From an uncultured Sunxiuqinia sp. (GTDB lineage: Bacteria; Bacteroidota; Bacteroidia; Bacteroidales; Prolixibacteraceae): a stretch of 64,000 nt of DNA. Location of the stretch: positions 124,001 through 188,000 of the forward strand of contig NZ_OY782771.1 in the NCBI RefSeq assembly GCF_963678245.1, read 5' to 3'. The number at the start of each line of letters is the position of its first letter. Position 1 is the stretch's first letter. Of the stretch, positions 1-7,594 are shown piece by piece. The notes under the pieces were generated by a model. It saw nothing but the letters and a program-made list of their open reading frames with translations, did not search any database and was not told where the DNA came from. Both the position numbers and the translations under genes were made by a program.

Positions 1-590
1 AAAGCGATATGTGTGGCAGTTTCCGTCATGGCGTAGCTAGAGTAGCAATGAGTTGAAACGCTTTGTAGCTCATTAATTAATGATTGCGGAACAGCAGAAC
101 CTCCGATCAGCAAAAATTCCAAATTCCGTTCCGGATAGCTATTGGGATTATTTATCAGCAATTTATGAACCTGCTTTGGAACCATGGCTGCAAATTTGAA
201 ATGCTTTTGTTTCAGAAATTGAAAATCGGTAGTTGGATCAACAATGTGCAAGTCAAGTTCGCCAAGTAACGCGCGGACGACCATTAATTTTCCGGCGATG
301 TATCTCGTAGGCAAACAATGTAAAATACGGTCGCTCTTTTTCAGGTTGAAATACTGGATCGTACGCTGGGCACTCGCAGCCACAAAATCCTTGTTTAGCT
401 TTATCGTTTTTGGTGTTCCGGTACTACCCGACGTGTTGACCTCAATGTAATCGTTTTGGTTATACCATTCTTGCAGAAAACCCATCCATTGCGTTTCCCA
501 GTCAGAGAGCGCAGACATTTGTCGTTGGAGAAGATCACTGATTGGTGTGAGCTTTCCATTATACTTGATATGCGTGGGAAATAAGTTCAT
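1..590 (-). CDS. menE: o-succinylbenzoate-CoA ligase MenE (3' part missing, runs off the left edge)
   Basis: Acyl-adenylating enzyme that activates o-succinylbenzoate to its CoA thioester in menaquinone synthesis. About 196 N-terminal residues are visible. The ATP/AMP-binding P-loop TSGSTGTPKTI lies near residue 55, LIGGSAVP near 155, and the adenylate-forming signature YAMTET near 185. The ATG at 590 gives MNLFPTHIKYN and sits 13 bp after the menC stop. It is short at the N-terminus compared with general acyl-CoA synthetases, as is usual for Bacteroidota MenE. The remaining C-terminal part lies outside the window. It is the last visible gene of the men operon. Confidence 0.9.
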   Translation of the reverse strand, partial: MNLFPTHIKYNGKLTPISDLLQRQMSALSDWETQWMGFLQEWYNQNDYIEVNTSGSTGTPKTIKLNKDFVAASAQRTIQYFNLKKSDRILHCLPTRYIAGKLMVVRALLGELDLHIVDPTTDFQFLKQKHFKFAAMVPKQVHKLLINNPNSYPERNLEFLLIGGSAVPQSLINELQSVSTHCYSSYAMTETATHIA

Positions 591-603
591 AATGGAAACA
601 AGC

Positions 604-1656
604 CTATTGTTTGGGATCACTTAATTCTTCCGGTAGAACAAATGTTTTTTGCTGATCAAACCAAAGCTGTTCTCCACGAATTTCAAGTGGCGAATCAAAG
701 TTGTTGGTAAATAGCTGGCCGGTTCCCAGTCCCTGATACATTTTTGGATGTTTGGTGAATATCCACTGAGCAATGGCATTAAGCCCGATATTAGATTCGA
801 GGTAGGAGGTGATCCACCAGCCAATCGACCGCTCGTTGGCTAAGTTAATCCATTCATCACAACCTGCAAAACCTCCGTGCAAACTTGGTTTTAGTACCAG
901 AAACTGGGGTCTGATGATGTCTAAAAGAGCTTCTTTTTCATCTTTCGAATTAATTCCAATCAGCTCTTCATCAAGTGCAATTGGTATTGGCGTTTCATCG
1001 CAAAGTTTGGCCATCTCTTCCCATTGACCTGCAGCAATTGGTTGCTCAATCGAGTGAAGATCAAATTCAGCCAGCTGATTCAGCTTTTGCAACGCTTGGT
1101 CAGGCTGAAAGGCACCATTGGCGTCAGCCCGGATCATTATATTTTGACGACCTTTCAAATACTTTAATGACTGCAGTAAGGAGAGTTCCCGTTCGAAATT
1201 AATTGCACCAATTTTTAACTTGATACATTGAAATCCTGCCTTCGATTTTTCCCGGATTTGTTGTTGCATAAACGTGTAGTCTCCCATCCAGATCAGACCA
1301 TTGATTGGAATCCCCTCTTCGCCTGAAGTAAAGGTTGAAGGAAACAGAATCTGATTTCCTCCGTTTTCAAGATCCAACTTAGCAGCTTCCAACCCAAAGC
1401 GAACCGATGGAATATCCTGTAAAAGTTCAGGATGAATGATGTATTCGTTGGGGTTGGCACAGATTGCCTTTAGTCTCTGTTCAACCTGTTCGGGCGACTC
1501 CTTGCTCAAGTCAGGAAGCGGCGCACATTCACCAATTCCTATTCTCTCATTTTCTTTCAGAAAAAGAAGCCAAATAATTCTTGTATTGTAAACTCCTCGT
1601 GATGTTCCCGCCGGACGTTTAAAATGAAGTTGGTATTTTTTGAAATATGCAATCAT
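604..1656 (-). CDS. menC: o-succinylbenzoate synthase MenC
   Basis: Enolase-superfamily dehydratase converting SHCHC to o-succinylbenzoate. Motifs appear in the expected order: the KxK base pair in IKLKIG, the metal-binding acids in RADANGAF, SIEQP and ALDEEL, then the second lysine in VLKPSL. The open frame extends to 1683, but the ATG at 1656 (MIAYFKKYQLHF) overlaps the menA stop as ATGA, a typical coupled start, and gives 350 residues. It lies between menA and menE in the same operon. MenC is poorly conserved between phyla, so the call rests on the motif set plus context. Confidence 0.92.
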   Translation of the reverse strand: MIAYFKKYQLHFKRPAGTSRGVYNTRIIWLLFLKENERIGIGECAPLPDLSKESPEQVEQRLKAICANPNEYIIHPELLQDIPSVRFGLEAAKLDLENGGNQILFPSTFTSGEEGIPINGLIWMGDYTFMQQQIREKSKAGFQCIKLKIGAINFERELSLLQSLKYLKGRQNIMIRADANGAFQPDQALQKLNQLAEFDLHSIEQPIAAGQWEEMAKLCDETPIPIALDEELIGINSKDEKEALLDIIRPQFLVLKPSLHGGFAGCDEWINLANERSIGWWITSYLESNIGLNAIAQWIFTKHPKMYQGLGTGQLFTNNFDSPLEIRGEQLWFDQQKTFVLPEELSDPKQ

Positions 1657-2564
1657 AAAACAGCCAGTATTAATCCTAAACAAAACAGCAAGGTAAAGGC
1701 AAGGGTAGAAAGCGCTAGTTTTTTGAGAAATGGATCAAGTTTTTGCTCTTCACTAATCCGGTGAATATTCACTAAATCTCTGATAAACAAAGGTGAAGTT
1801 AGTAAAAATAACCATTGCCATATGGATTCTTGCTGGTGCAGCGTGAAAATGATAACACTAAGCCAACCCCAAAGAATCATTGCGGTATGATAAATCCGGC
1901 TGTTTCGCGCACCCATTCTGACGGGTAGCGTAATTTTACCCGATTTTTGGTCATTCTCCAGATCCCGCATATTGTTAAGATTTAGCACGCCGGTACTGAA
2001 AAAACTCATGCTTAGGGCAGGTAAAACGATGGCTGTTTCAAAATAAGCGGTATTCAAATAGAAAACACCAATAACAGGCAGCAGCCCAAAGAACAGAAAA
2101 ACAGCCAAATCGCCTAAGCCAACATAGCCATAGGATTTCTTGCCAGCAGTATAAAAGTAAGCGGCAATTAACGATAAAACTCCGAGTCCGATGAAACTGA
2201 AAAAAGCTGTTTTCGAAAAAAACCAGGTTCCGGCATAAACCAGCCAAATGCCAAAGATCAGGCTCAAGCCACCAATTGTGACCATTCCTTTTTTCATTTC
2301 TGAATGACTGATTTCTCCGCTCTGCATCGTTCGGGTGGGACCAAGGCGAAACTCATTATCGGTTCCACGTTGGTTGTCACCAAAGTCGTTGGCAAAGTTC
2401 GAGAATACCTGGATTAAGGTGGCTGTAATAATTGCTAAAATGCAAACATGCAAGTTGAAAGCCCCGTAAAACCATGCCAAGCCACAACCCATTAAAATAC
2501 CAGAAAGTGCCAATGGGAGTGTGCGTAAGCGTGCTGCCTTAATCCAACTTTTTGCTGTAGCCAT
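1653..2564 (-). CDS. menA: 1,4-dihydroxy-2-naphthoate polyprenyltransferase MenA
   Basis: UbiA-family integral membrane prenyltransferase that attaches the polyprenyl tail to DHNA, giving demethylmenaquinone. It has about eight hydrophobic helices. The first Asp-rich prenyl-diphosphate motif is NFANDFGDNQRGTD near residue 60, and the second polar motif NNMRDLENDQKSGKITLPVR lies near 200. The ATG at 2564 (MATAKSWIKAARLRTLPLA) was preferred because it starts at the conserved region. The frame is open to 2654, but that extension runs back into menB. The stop overlaps the menC start by ATGA. Confidence 0.93.
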   Translation of the reverse strand: MATAKSWIKAARLRTLPLALSGILMGCGLAWFYGAFNLHVCILAIITATLIQVFSNFANDFGDNQRGTDNEFRLGPTRTMQSGEISHSEMKKGMVTIGGLSLIFGIWLVYAGTWFFSKTAFFSFIGLGVLSLIAAYFYTAGKKSYGYVGLGDLAVFLFFGLLPVIGVFYLNTAYFETAIVLPALSMSFFSTGVLNLNNMRDLENDQKSGKITLPVRMGARNSRIYHTAMILWGWLSVIIFTLHQQESIWQWLFLLTSPLFIRDLVNIHRISEEQKLDPFLKKLALSTLAFTLLFCLGLILAVL

Positions 2565-2598
2565 ATAATTGATGCTAGGTTTTTTTATTCGGTTGTGT

Positions 2599-3423
2599 TT
2601 ACGGGAATTTTGGATATTTCCCAAAGTCGGGTTTGCGTTTTTCCAAGAATGCATGTTTTCCTTCCTGGGCTTCTTCTGTCAGGTAATAAAGCAGTGTTGC
2701 ATTTCCGGCAAATTCCTGAATGCCGACTTGCCCATCGAGTTCTGCATTTAGCCCGAGTTTCAACATCCGCAACGCCAATGGGCTGTGCTCCTGCATTTTT
2801 TGTGCCCAGGCAACTGTCTCATCTTCTAGTTGGTCTAACGGAACTACTTTGTTAACCAAGCCCATTTCCAAGGCTTCGGCAGCAGAATACTGGCGGCACA
2901 TAAACCATATCTCGCGAGCTTTCTTTTGTCCAACAATGCTCGCCAGATAGGATGAGCCGAGTCCTGCATCGAAACTTCCTACTTTTGGCCCCGTTTGCCC
3001 GAATATGGCGTTTTCGCTGGCAATACTGATATCGCAAACCACATGCAATACATGACCACCGCCGATAGCAAAACCGTTCACCATCGCGATTACGGGTTTA
3101 GGCATACTGCGGATTTGTTTCTGAACTTCCAGAATATTTAATCTTGGGATTCCGTTTTCGTCAATGTAGCCGCCTTTGCCTTTTACCGTTTGGTCGCCTC
3201 CAGCACAAAAAGCTTTGTCGCCAGCTCCGGTTAGCACGATCACATTAATTCGTTGGTCTTCACGACAAAAACGCAACGCCTCGCTAATTTCGTTCACTGT
3301 TGCGGGGCGAAAAGCATTGCGATAACGTTCACGGTTAATGGTTATTTTTCCAATTCCGTCGTAATAGTCGAAGAAAATATCTTCGTATTCTTTAATGGTT
3401 TCCCATTGTCTTTGTGTGCTCAT
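2599..3423 (-). CDS. menB: 1,4-dihydroxy-2-naphthoyl-CoA synthase MenB
   Basis: Crotonase-fold enzyme that ring-closes o-succinylbenzoyl-CoA to DHNA-CoA. At 274 residues it has the usual MenB length. Visible signatures are [11 protein letters not shown] (substrate loop), [13 protein letters not shown] (oxyanion hole), [16 protein letters not shown], and [20 protein letters not shown], the last being diagnostic for MenB over other crotonases. The start at 3423 ([10 protein letters not shown]) is in the expected place. It lies 34 bp upstream of menA and 57 bp downstream of the ion-channel gene. Confidence 0.97.
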   Translation of the reverse strand: MSTQRQWETIKEYEDIFFDYYDGIGKITINRERYRNAFRPATVNEISEALRFCREDQRINVIVLTGAGDKAFCAGGDQTVKGKGGYIDENGIPRLNILEVQKQIRSMPKPVIAMVNGFAIGGGHVLHVVCDISIASENAIFGQTGPKVGSFDAGLGSSYLASIVGQKKAREIWFMCRQYSAAEALEMGLVNKVVPLDQLEDETVAWAQKMQEHSPLALRMLKLGLNAELDGQVGIQEFAGNATLLYYLTEEAQEGKHAFLEKRKPDFGKYPKFP

Positions 3424-3480
3424 TCTATTTTGTTTTTGTTAGAATACAAGTATGTTGTCTATTTGTTTAATTTTAGGTTG

Positions 3481-4272
3481 TTAATGTATTTCTTTTCCAC
3501 AATGCGGACACTGCTTGGCTTGTTTATTTTTCTGACTAACTTTTTCCATAAATGCTGATCCAATAATACCGGTAGGCAATGCGACAATTCCAATTCCCAG
3601 CAGGGCAATAGTGCCGCTAACTACTTTTCCTAGTCCAGTGATCGGATATACATCGCCATAACCAACTGTTGTTAGTGTTGCAACTGCCCACCAAAGGCAA
3701 GCCAGAATGTTGGGAAATTGTTCCGGTTGGACATCGCCTTCAATATAATACATTAAGAAAGATGCAATTAAAAGAACTAAAAAAGTAAGAAATCCAGTTA
3801 TTCCTAGTTCTGTTCTTTTTTCTCTAATTACCTGCCATATCAGATTGAGAGAACTGTTGTACCTGTTAAATTTAAATATTCTGAAAAATCGCATCAAGCG
3901 AAGAATTCGTAAAAACTTTAGATCAATTTTTACAACAAATGGCAAGTAAAAAGGAAGAATGGCCAGAAGGTCGATAATTCCGTAAAAAGAGAAAATAAAC
4001 TTAAAAAGCGATATAGTTTTAGTTGGTGAAGGATGAGTTAAATCAGAAACCCAGAGGCGCATTAGGTATTCGATGGAAAAAACAATAACAGAAAATATTT
4101 CGAATGCAATCAGATATGAACCAACACGACTGTATATGCTGTTGAATGATTCGAGGATTGCAATAATAATATTAACTATAATAATAAACATAATAACATA
4201 GTCAAAATACAAATTGATTTTTGACCCGTGAGAACCTCTTTCCACCAAATGATATACTTTTTCTTTTAGCAT
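3481..4272 (-). CDS. Voltage-gated potassium channel (Kv-type, six TM)
   Basis: 263-residue cation channel. S1-S3 are hydrophobic (about 23-110). An S4-like voltage-sensor helix with regularly spaced arginines, RILRLMRFFRIFKF, spans 122-135. S5 is near 158-176, the selectivity filter TVGYGD is at 202-207, and S6 at 215-240. This is a K+-selective pore of the Ion_trans/Kch family. The short tail ends in CPHCGKEIH (255-263), half of a zinc-ribbon-like site. Its ATG overlaps the menD stop region by 7 bp, so it is almost certainly co-transcribed with the quinone genes. No functional tie between a K+ channel and menaquinone synthesis is known to me. Confidence 0.9.
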   Translation of the reverse strand: MLKEKVYHLVERGSHGSKINLYFDYVIMFIIIVNIIIAILESFNSIYSRVGSYLIAFEIFSVIVFSIEYLMRLWVSDLTHPSPTKTISLFKFIFSFYGIIDLLAILPFYLPFVVKIDLKFLRILRLMRFFRIFKFNRYNSSLNLIWQVIREKRTELGITGFLTFLVLLIASFLMYYIEGDVQPEQFPNILACLWWAVATLTTVGYGDVYPITGLGKVVSGTIALLGIGIVALPTGIIGSAFMEKVSQKNKQAKQCPHCGKEIH

Positions 4273-5951
4273 TGTTTCATCATCTTAAACAATTCTCGAA
4301 ACTTTTTTGTATTTAACTCCGCATCAGTAAATATTTCCAGTAATGCTGGTGTTTGCTGTTTCGGGGAATAGAAATCTTTTAAAACTTCGCGTAACTCTTG
4401 TTGATTTTCAGCTTTAAAATAATCCAACTCAAATGTTTTAGCAATCCCTTCAGCCTTAAATTTATTTTCAGTGAAAAAGTGTTCCTGGAAGACCGGAGAA
4501 TCATTTGCTCCTTTTATCAGACTAAATATATTGCCACCGCGATTGTTGATCACAACCACTCGCAGGTTTTTTTTGAGGTAGTTGTTCCAAAGTGCGTTTG
4601 AGTCGTAAAAAAATGACAGATCACCCAGAATAATGGTGTTCAACTTTTCAGATTCGGAAGCGAAGCCAACAGCTGTTGAAAGTGGGCCATCAATTCCACT
4701 GGTTCCGCGGTTACTGAAATACCGGGCATTTTTCGCGGGGGCGCAAATCAATGCATATCTAACCGGGGAACTATTGCCTAAATGAATCACAGAGTTTTGT
4801 GGGATGGCTTTTCTGAGTTCTTCAAAAACAGTCAAATCACAGTATTCAGTTCGTCCTATAAAGTCATCACGCAATTGATTTACCTGCTGTTCTTTTTCTT
4901 TCCAGCGATTAAAATAAGTCCGATCGTTGGATGAAACTTTTGGCAACAGTTGCTCTATAAAGTCACTTGGCTGCATGTTGATCACCTTGGTTAAGGATTG
5001 GTAGGTGTCGAAATGCTCGTTGGACAAACTCAAATGCCAATGGTTTGATAGTTGGGTTTTCCGTAAAAATTGCTTCAATGACTTTGAAACATATTGACCA
5101 CCAAAGCTAATCAGTAAATCAGGGGCGAAGTCTTCTGATTGATCGTCGTGGATAGCCGCCATAGTCGTGTCAATACTGCTGCAAAAAGTGGTGTGGTTTA
5201 AGTTTGAAATATGCTCTTTCAGAACAACAGCACCGGTTTTTCCAACCAATTCAATCAGTCGATTTTTCAGATCTGCATCTGGGGTTTGCTGTCCGGCTAA
5301 AACCAATATTTTTTGAGCATTGTTGACTGTTTGGACTATTTGGTTTAACTCCGAATCTGCAAGGTAAGCAGCGAGCTCGGTCTGGGTTATATTGTTTACT
5401 ATCGGTAGTTTTTCATCCAACAAGTCATGCAATGGTTCTTCCAGCGGAATGTTGATATGCACAGGAGCCGGAGTGCCTTTAATTGCAGCGTTCAGGCATT
5501 CGTTTATTTCACGTGCGGCAAACCACAATTCTTTTTCCGTTTCGCCCAAAGGCAGTGAAAAGGCTTTCTTGGTGAAATTCTGATAAATTCCTTCTTGCCG
5601 GATACATTGACTTTCCGCTTGGTTGATCCAATAGTTCGGGCGATCCGCTGTTAACACAATTAAGGGTACATTCAAATAGAAAGCTTCAGCAATGGCAGGA
5701 GCATAATTTAAGCTTGCTGTTCCGGAGCTGCATACAATGGCAACGGGTTTTTGCTTGGCTTGAGCTAATCCCAGTGCAAAATAAGCGGCGCTTCGTTCAT
5801 CAACAATATTGCGACAGTTAAATTTTCCGCTTCCGGCAAAGGTATGGGTTAGTGGCCCATTTCGTGATCCCGGAGAAATGATAATGTCATTAATTCCTTT
5901 GCTCAGAAGTAAGCTGGCTAGCTGTTGAATGTGTGTTTTTGTTGATATCAT
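4266..5951 (-). CDS. menD: SEPHCHC synthase MenD
   Basis: Thiamine-diphosphate enzyme that adds 2-oxoglutarate to isochorismate, the first committed step of the classical menaquinone route. 561 residues. The N-terminal PYR domain carries SPGSRNGPL (about 26-34). The C-terminal PP domain carries the ThDP/Mg motif beginning GDLSFFYDSNALWN. The open frame reaches 6047, but the ATG at 5951 (MISTKTHIQQLASLL) matches the usual N-terminus. Even this start overlaps menF by 62 bp. The 3' end overlaps the channel gene. Confidence 0.95.
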   Translation of the reverse strand: MISTKTHIQQLASLLLSKGINDIIISPGSRNGPLTHTFAGSGKFNCRNIVDERSAAYFALGLAQAKQKPVAIVCSSGTASLNYAPAIAEAFYLNVPLIVLTADRPNYWINQAESQCIRQEGIYQNFTKKAFSLPLGETEKELWFAAREINECLNAAIKGTPAPVHINIPLEEPLHDLLDEKLPIVNNITQTELAAYLADSELNQIVQTVNNAQKILVLAGQQTPDADLKNRLIELVGKTGAVVLKEHISNLNHTTFCSSIDTTMAAIHDDQSEDFAPDLLISFGGQYVSKSLKQFLRKTQLSNHWHLSLSNEHFDTYQSLTKVINMQPSDFIEQLLPKVSSNDRTYFNRWKEKEQQVNQLRDDFIGRTEYCDLTVFEELRKAIPQNSVIHLGNSSPVRYALICAPAKNARYFSNRGTSGIDGPLSTAVGFASESEKLNTIILGDLSFFYDSNALWNNYLKKNLRVVVINNRGGNIFSLIKGANDSPVFQEHFFTENKFKAEGIAKTFELDYFKAENQQELREVLKDFYSPKQQTPALLEIFTDAELNTKKFRELFKMMKQC

Positions 5952-7062
5952 TATTTTGAACCGCTTCGATGGCTGATAAAAGTGTTCTCGCTTTGTTATT
6001 TGTTTCTTCCCATTCCTCTTCAGGAACTGACCGTGCTGTAATTCCACCTCCCGAATACAAAATGTATTGTTTGGGTGTTATTTCCATGCATCGCAAATTT
6101 ACAAATAATCTGATGGAATTGTTTAACTGCCAAGGTCCCAGATAACCGGTGTAATAGCGACGATCATGTTTCTCAATTTTAGTGATGAACTTGCTGGCTT
6201 TTGATTTTGGATAGCCACAAACTGCGGGCGTTGGATGAAGTTCGGCTACAAAATCGCCTAGCTTGCGACTTAATTTTTTTGCTGAAAACCGAAAGCTGGT
6301 AAACAGATGCGCTACTTTCCCACTCTCAAGGGTTTCAGGGCCTCGAGTTGTGTATGGGTGAATGTTGAATTGATAAAACACATCGAGTAGGTAACGGGAA
6401 ACAAAAGCTTGCTCCTCAATATCTTTGGTGTGCCAGCTGTAATCTGAATCCGCCCTTCGGGTTTGTGTCCCGGCCAGCGATACGGTCTCCAATGTTTTTT
6501 CATCTGATTTCAGGAGGACTTCGGGAGTAGCTCCCATCCAGCAGCCTGCTTTGGGCAAGTTAACCAGATAAATAAAAGCGTTTGGAGTTTGCTCAGACAA
6601 TTGCATGTAAAGTTCCCCGATCGACTCCTCTCCACGGGTTGAAGGAATTAGACGAGAAATAATTGCTTTTGAAAGTTTGCTGGTTTTTATTGTTTCGATT
6701 GTTGTTTCAATATCCTTTAAGTAAACCTCTTTTTCAATGATGAAATGTTCATCTTCTATACTTGTGGCAGCTTGATTTTTCCGAATTTCGTCCAGATCAA
6801 TTTTGATAATTTCGTCAATCCCTTTATGGTAGATGCCTGGCTTTAACAATACCAATGGCGTGGTTGAGTTGACTTCGTAGGGCGCAAAAACGAAACCTTC
6901 TTGCCCGTTCAGCTTACAAAACTCTTTGGGGTAAATCAGGTCTTTTTTATCAGTCAGTAGAATTTCGGGTTCATCGTTTCCGGGTTCAGACCATATGGCA
7001 AAAGCGCAATTCTTTTCGATGAGTTTATCCAGAAATTGTATTAATGCTCTTTTTTTAGTCAT
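5890..7062 (-). CDS. menF: Isochorismate synthase MenF
   Basis: Chorismate-binding-family enzyme that isomerises chorismate to isochorismate, the entry step of the pathway. 390 residues. Conserved segments include SKAIISR (position of the lysine general base), CWMGATPEVLL, the LAGT motif, HPTPAVCGYPK, YTGYLGPW, and the C-terminal YSGGGITARSVPEEEWEET. The start codon overlaps the menI stop within ATGACTAA, suggesting translational coupling. An anthranilate or salicylate synthase role is unlikely given the men neighbours. Confidence 0.94.
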   Translation of the reverse strand: MTKKRALIQFLDKLIEKNCAFAIWSEPGNDEPEILLTDKKDLIYPKEFCKLNGQEGFVFAPYEVNSTTPLVLLKPGIYHKGIDEIIKIDLDEIRKNQAATSIEDEHFIIEKEVYLKDIETTIETIKTSKLSKAIISRLIPSTRGEESIGELYMQLSEQTPNAFIYLVNLPKAGCWMGATPEVLLKSDEKTLETVSLAGTQTRRADSDYSWHTKDIEEQAFVSRYLLDVFYQFNIHPYTTRGPETLESGKVAHLFTSFRFSAKKLSRKLGDFVAELHPTPAVCGYPKSKASKFITKIEKHDRRYYTGYLGPWQLNNSIRLFVNLRCMEITPKQYILYSGGGITARSVPEEEWEETNNKARTLLSAIEAVQNNDINKNTHSTASQLTSEQRN

Positions 7063-7489
7063 TCCTTTTTACAATCATATTCGTGACCCGAACTGTTGAA
7101 ATCAGCCGGCCTTCTTCATTTCTTACATCAACATTCCAAACGTGGGTCTGGTTTCCCTGATGCATGATTTTTGCGGTAGCAAAAGCTTTTCCTTGTTTTA
7201 ACGTGCCGATATGGCTACCGTTTACCTGGATGCCAAGTACATTAAATTCTTTTACATCAACAAGCAGCATGCTTCCCAGTCCGGCTAGCGTTTCGGCCAG
7301 CGACAAATTAGCACCTCCATGTAAAATACCATCGGGGCGACAGTTTTTTTCAGAGAGTTGCATTTGTCCTTCAACTGTTCCAGCTTCAATTTTTGTGAAT
7401 TCAATACCCAGACTTCCAATCAATCCTTTTTGCGAGGCCTGATTAATTAATTCAATTGGTGTGTCAATATTCAGTGTGCGAAAATCCAT
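7055..7489 (-). CDS. menI: DHNA-CoA thioesterase (hotdog fold, MenI/YdiI type)
   Basis: 144-residue hotdog-fold thioesterase of the PaaI/YdiI group, predicted to hydrolyse DHNA-CoA to DHNA before prenylation by MenA. The diagnostic segment HGGANLSLAETLAG carries the catalytic glutamate of the YdiI type. It is the first gene of the men operon, 8 bp overlapping menF, which strongly supports this substrate over generic acyl-CoA esters. The family alone would not fix the substrate, so the symbol rests on context. Confidence 0.82.
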   Translation of the reverse strand: MDFRTLNIDTPIELINQASQKGLIGSLGIEFTKIEAGTVEGQMQLSEKNCRPDGILHGGANLSLAETLAGLGSMLLVDVKEFNVLGIQVNGSHIGTLKQGKAFATAKIMHQGNQTHVWNVDVRNEEGRLISTVRVTNMIVKRND

Positions 7490-7594
7490 AGCGGTTTATT
7501 CAAAAATGACTTCTAAAATAAGATTTAGTTTTGAATAAATTTAATTACACGGCTTATTCCTGTGCAACCGGCAGAAAATAACTGTTCGTAAGGT

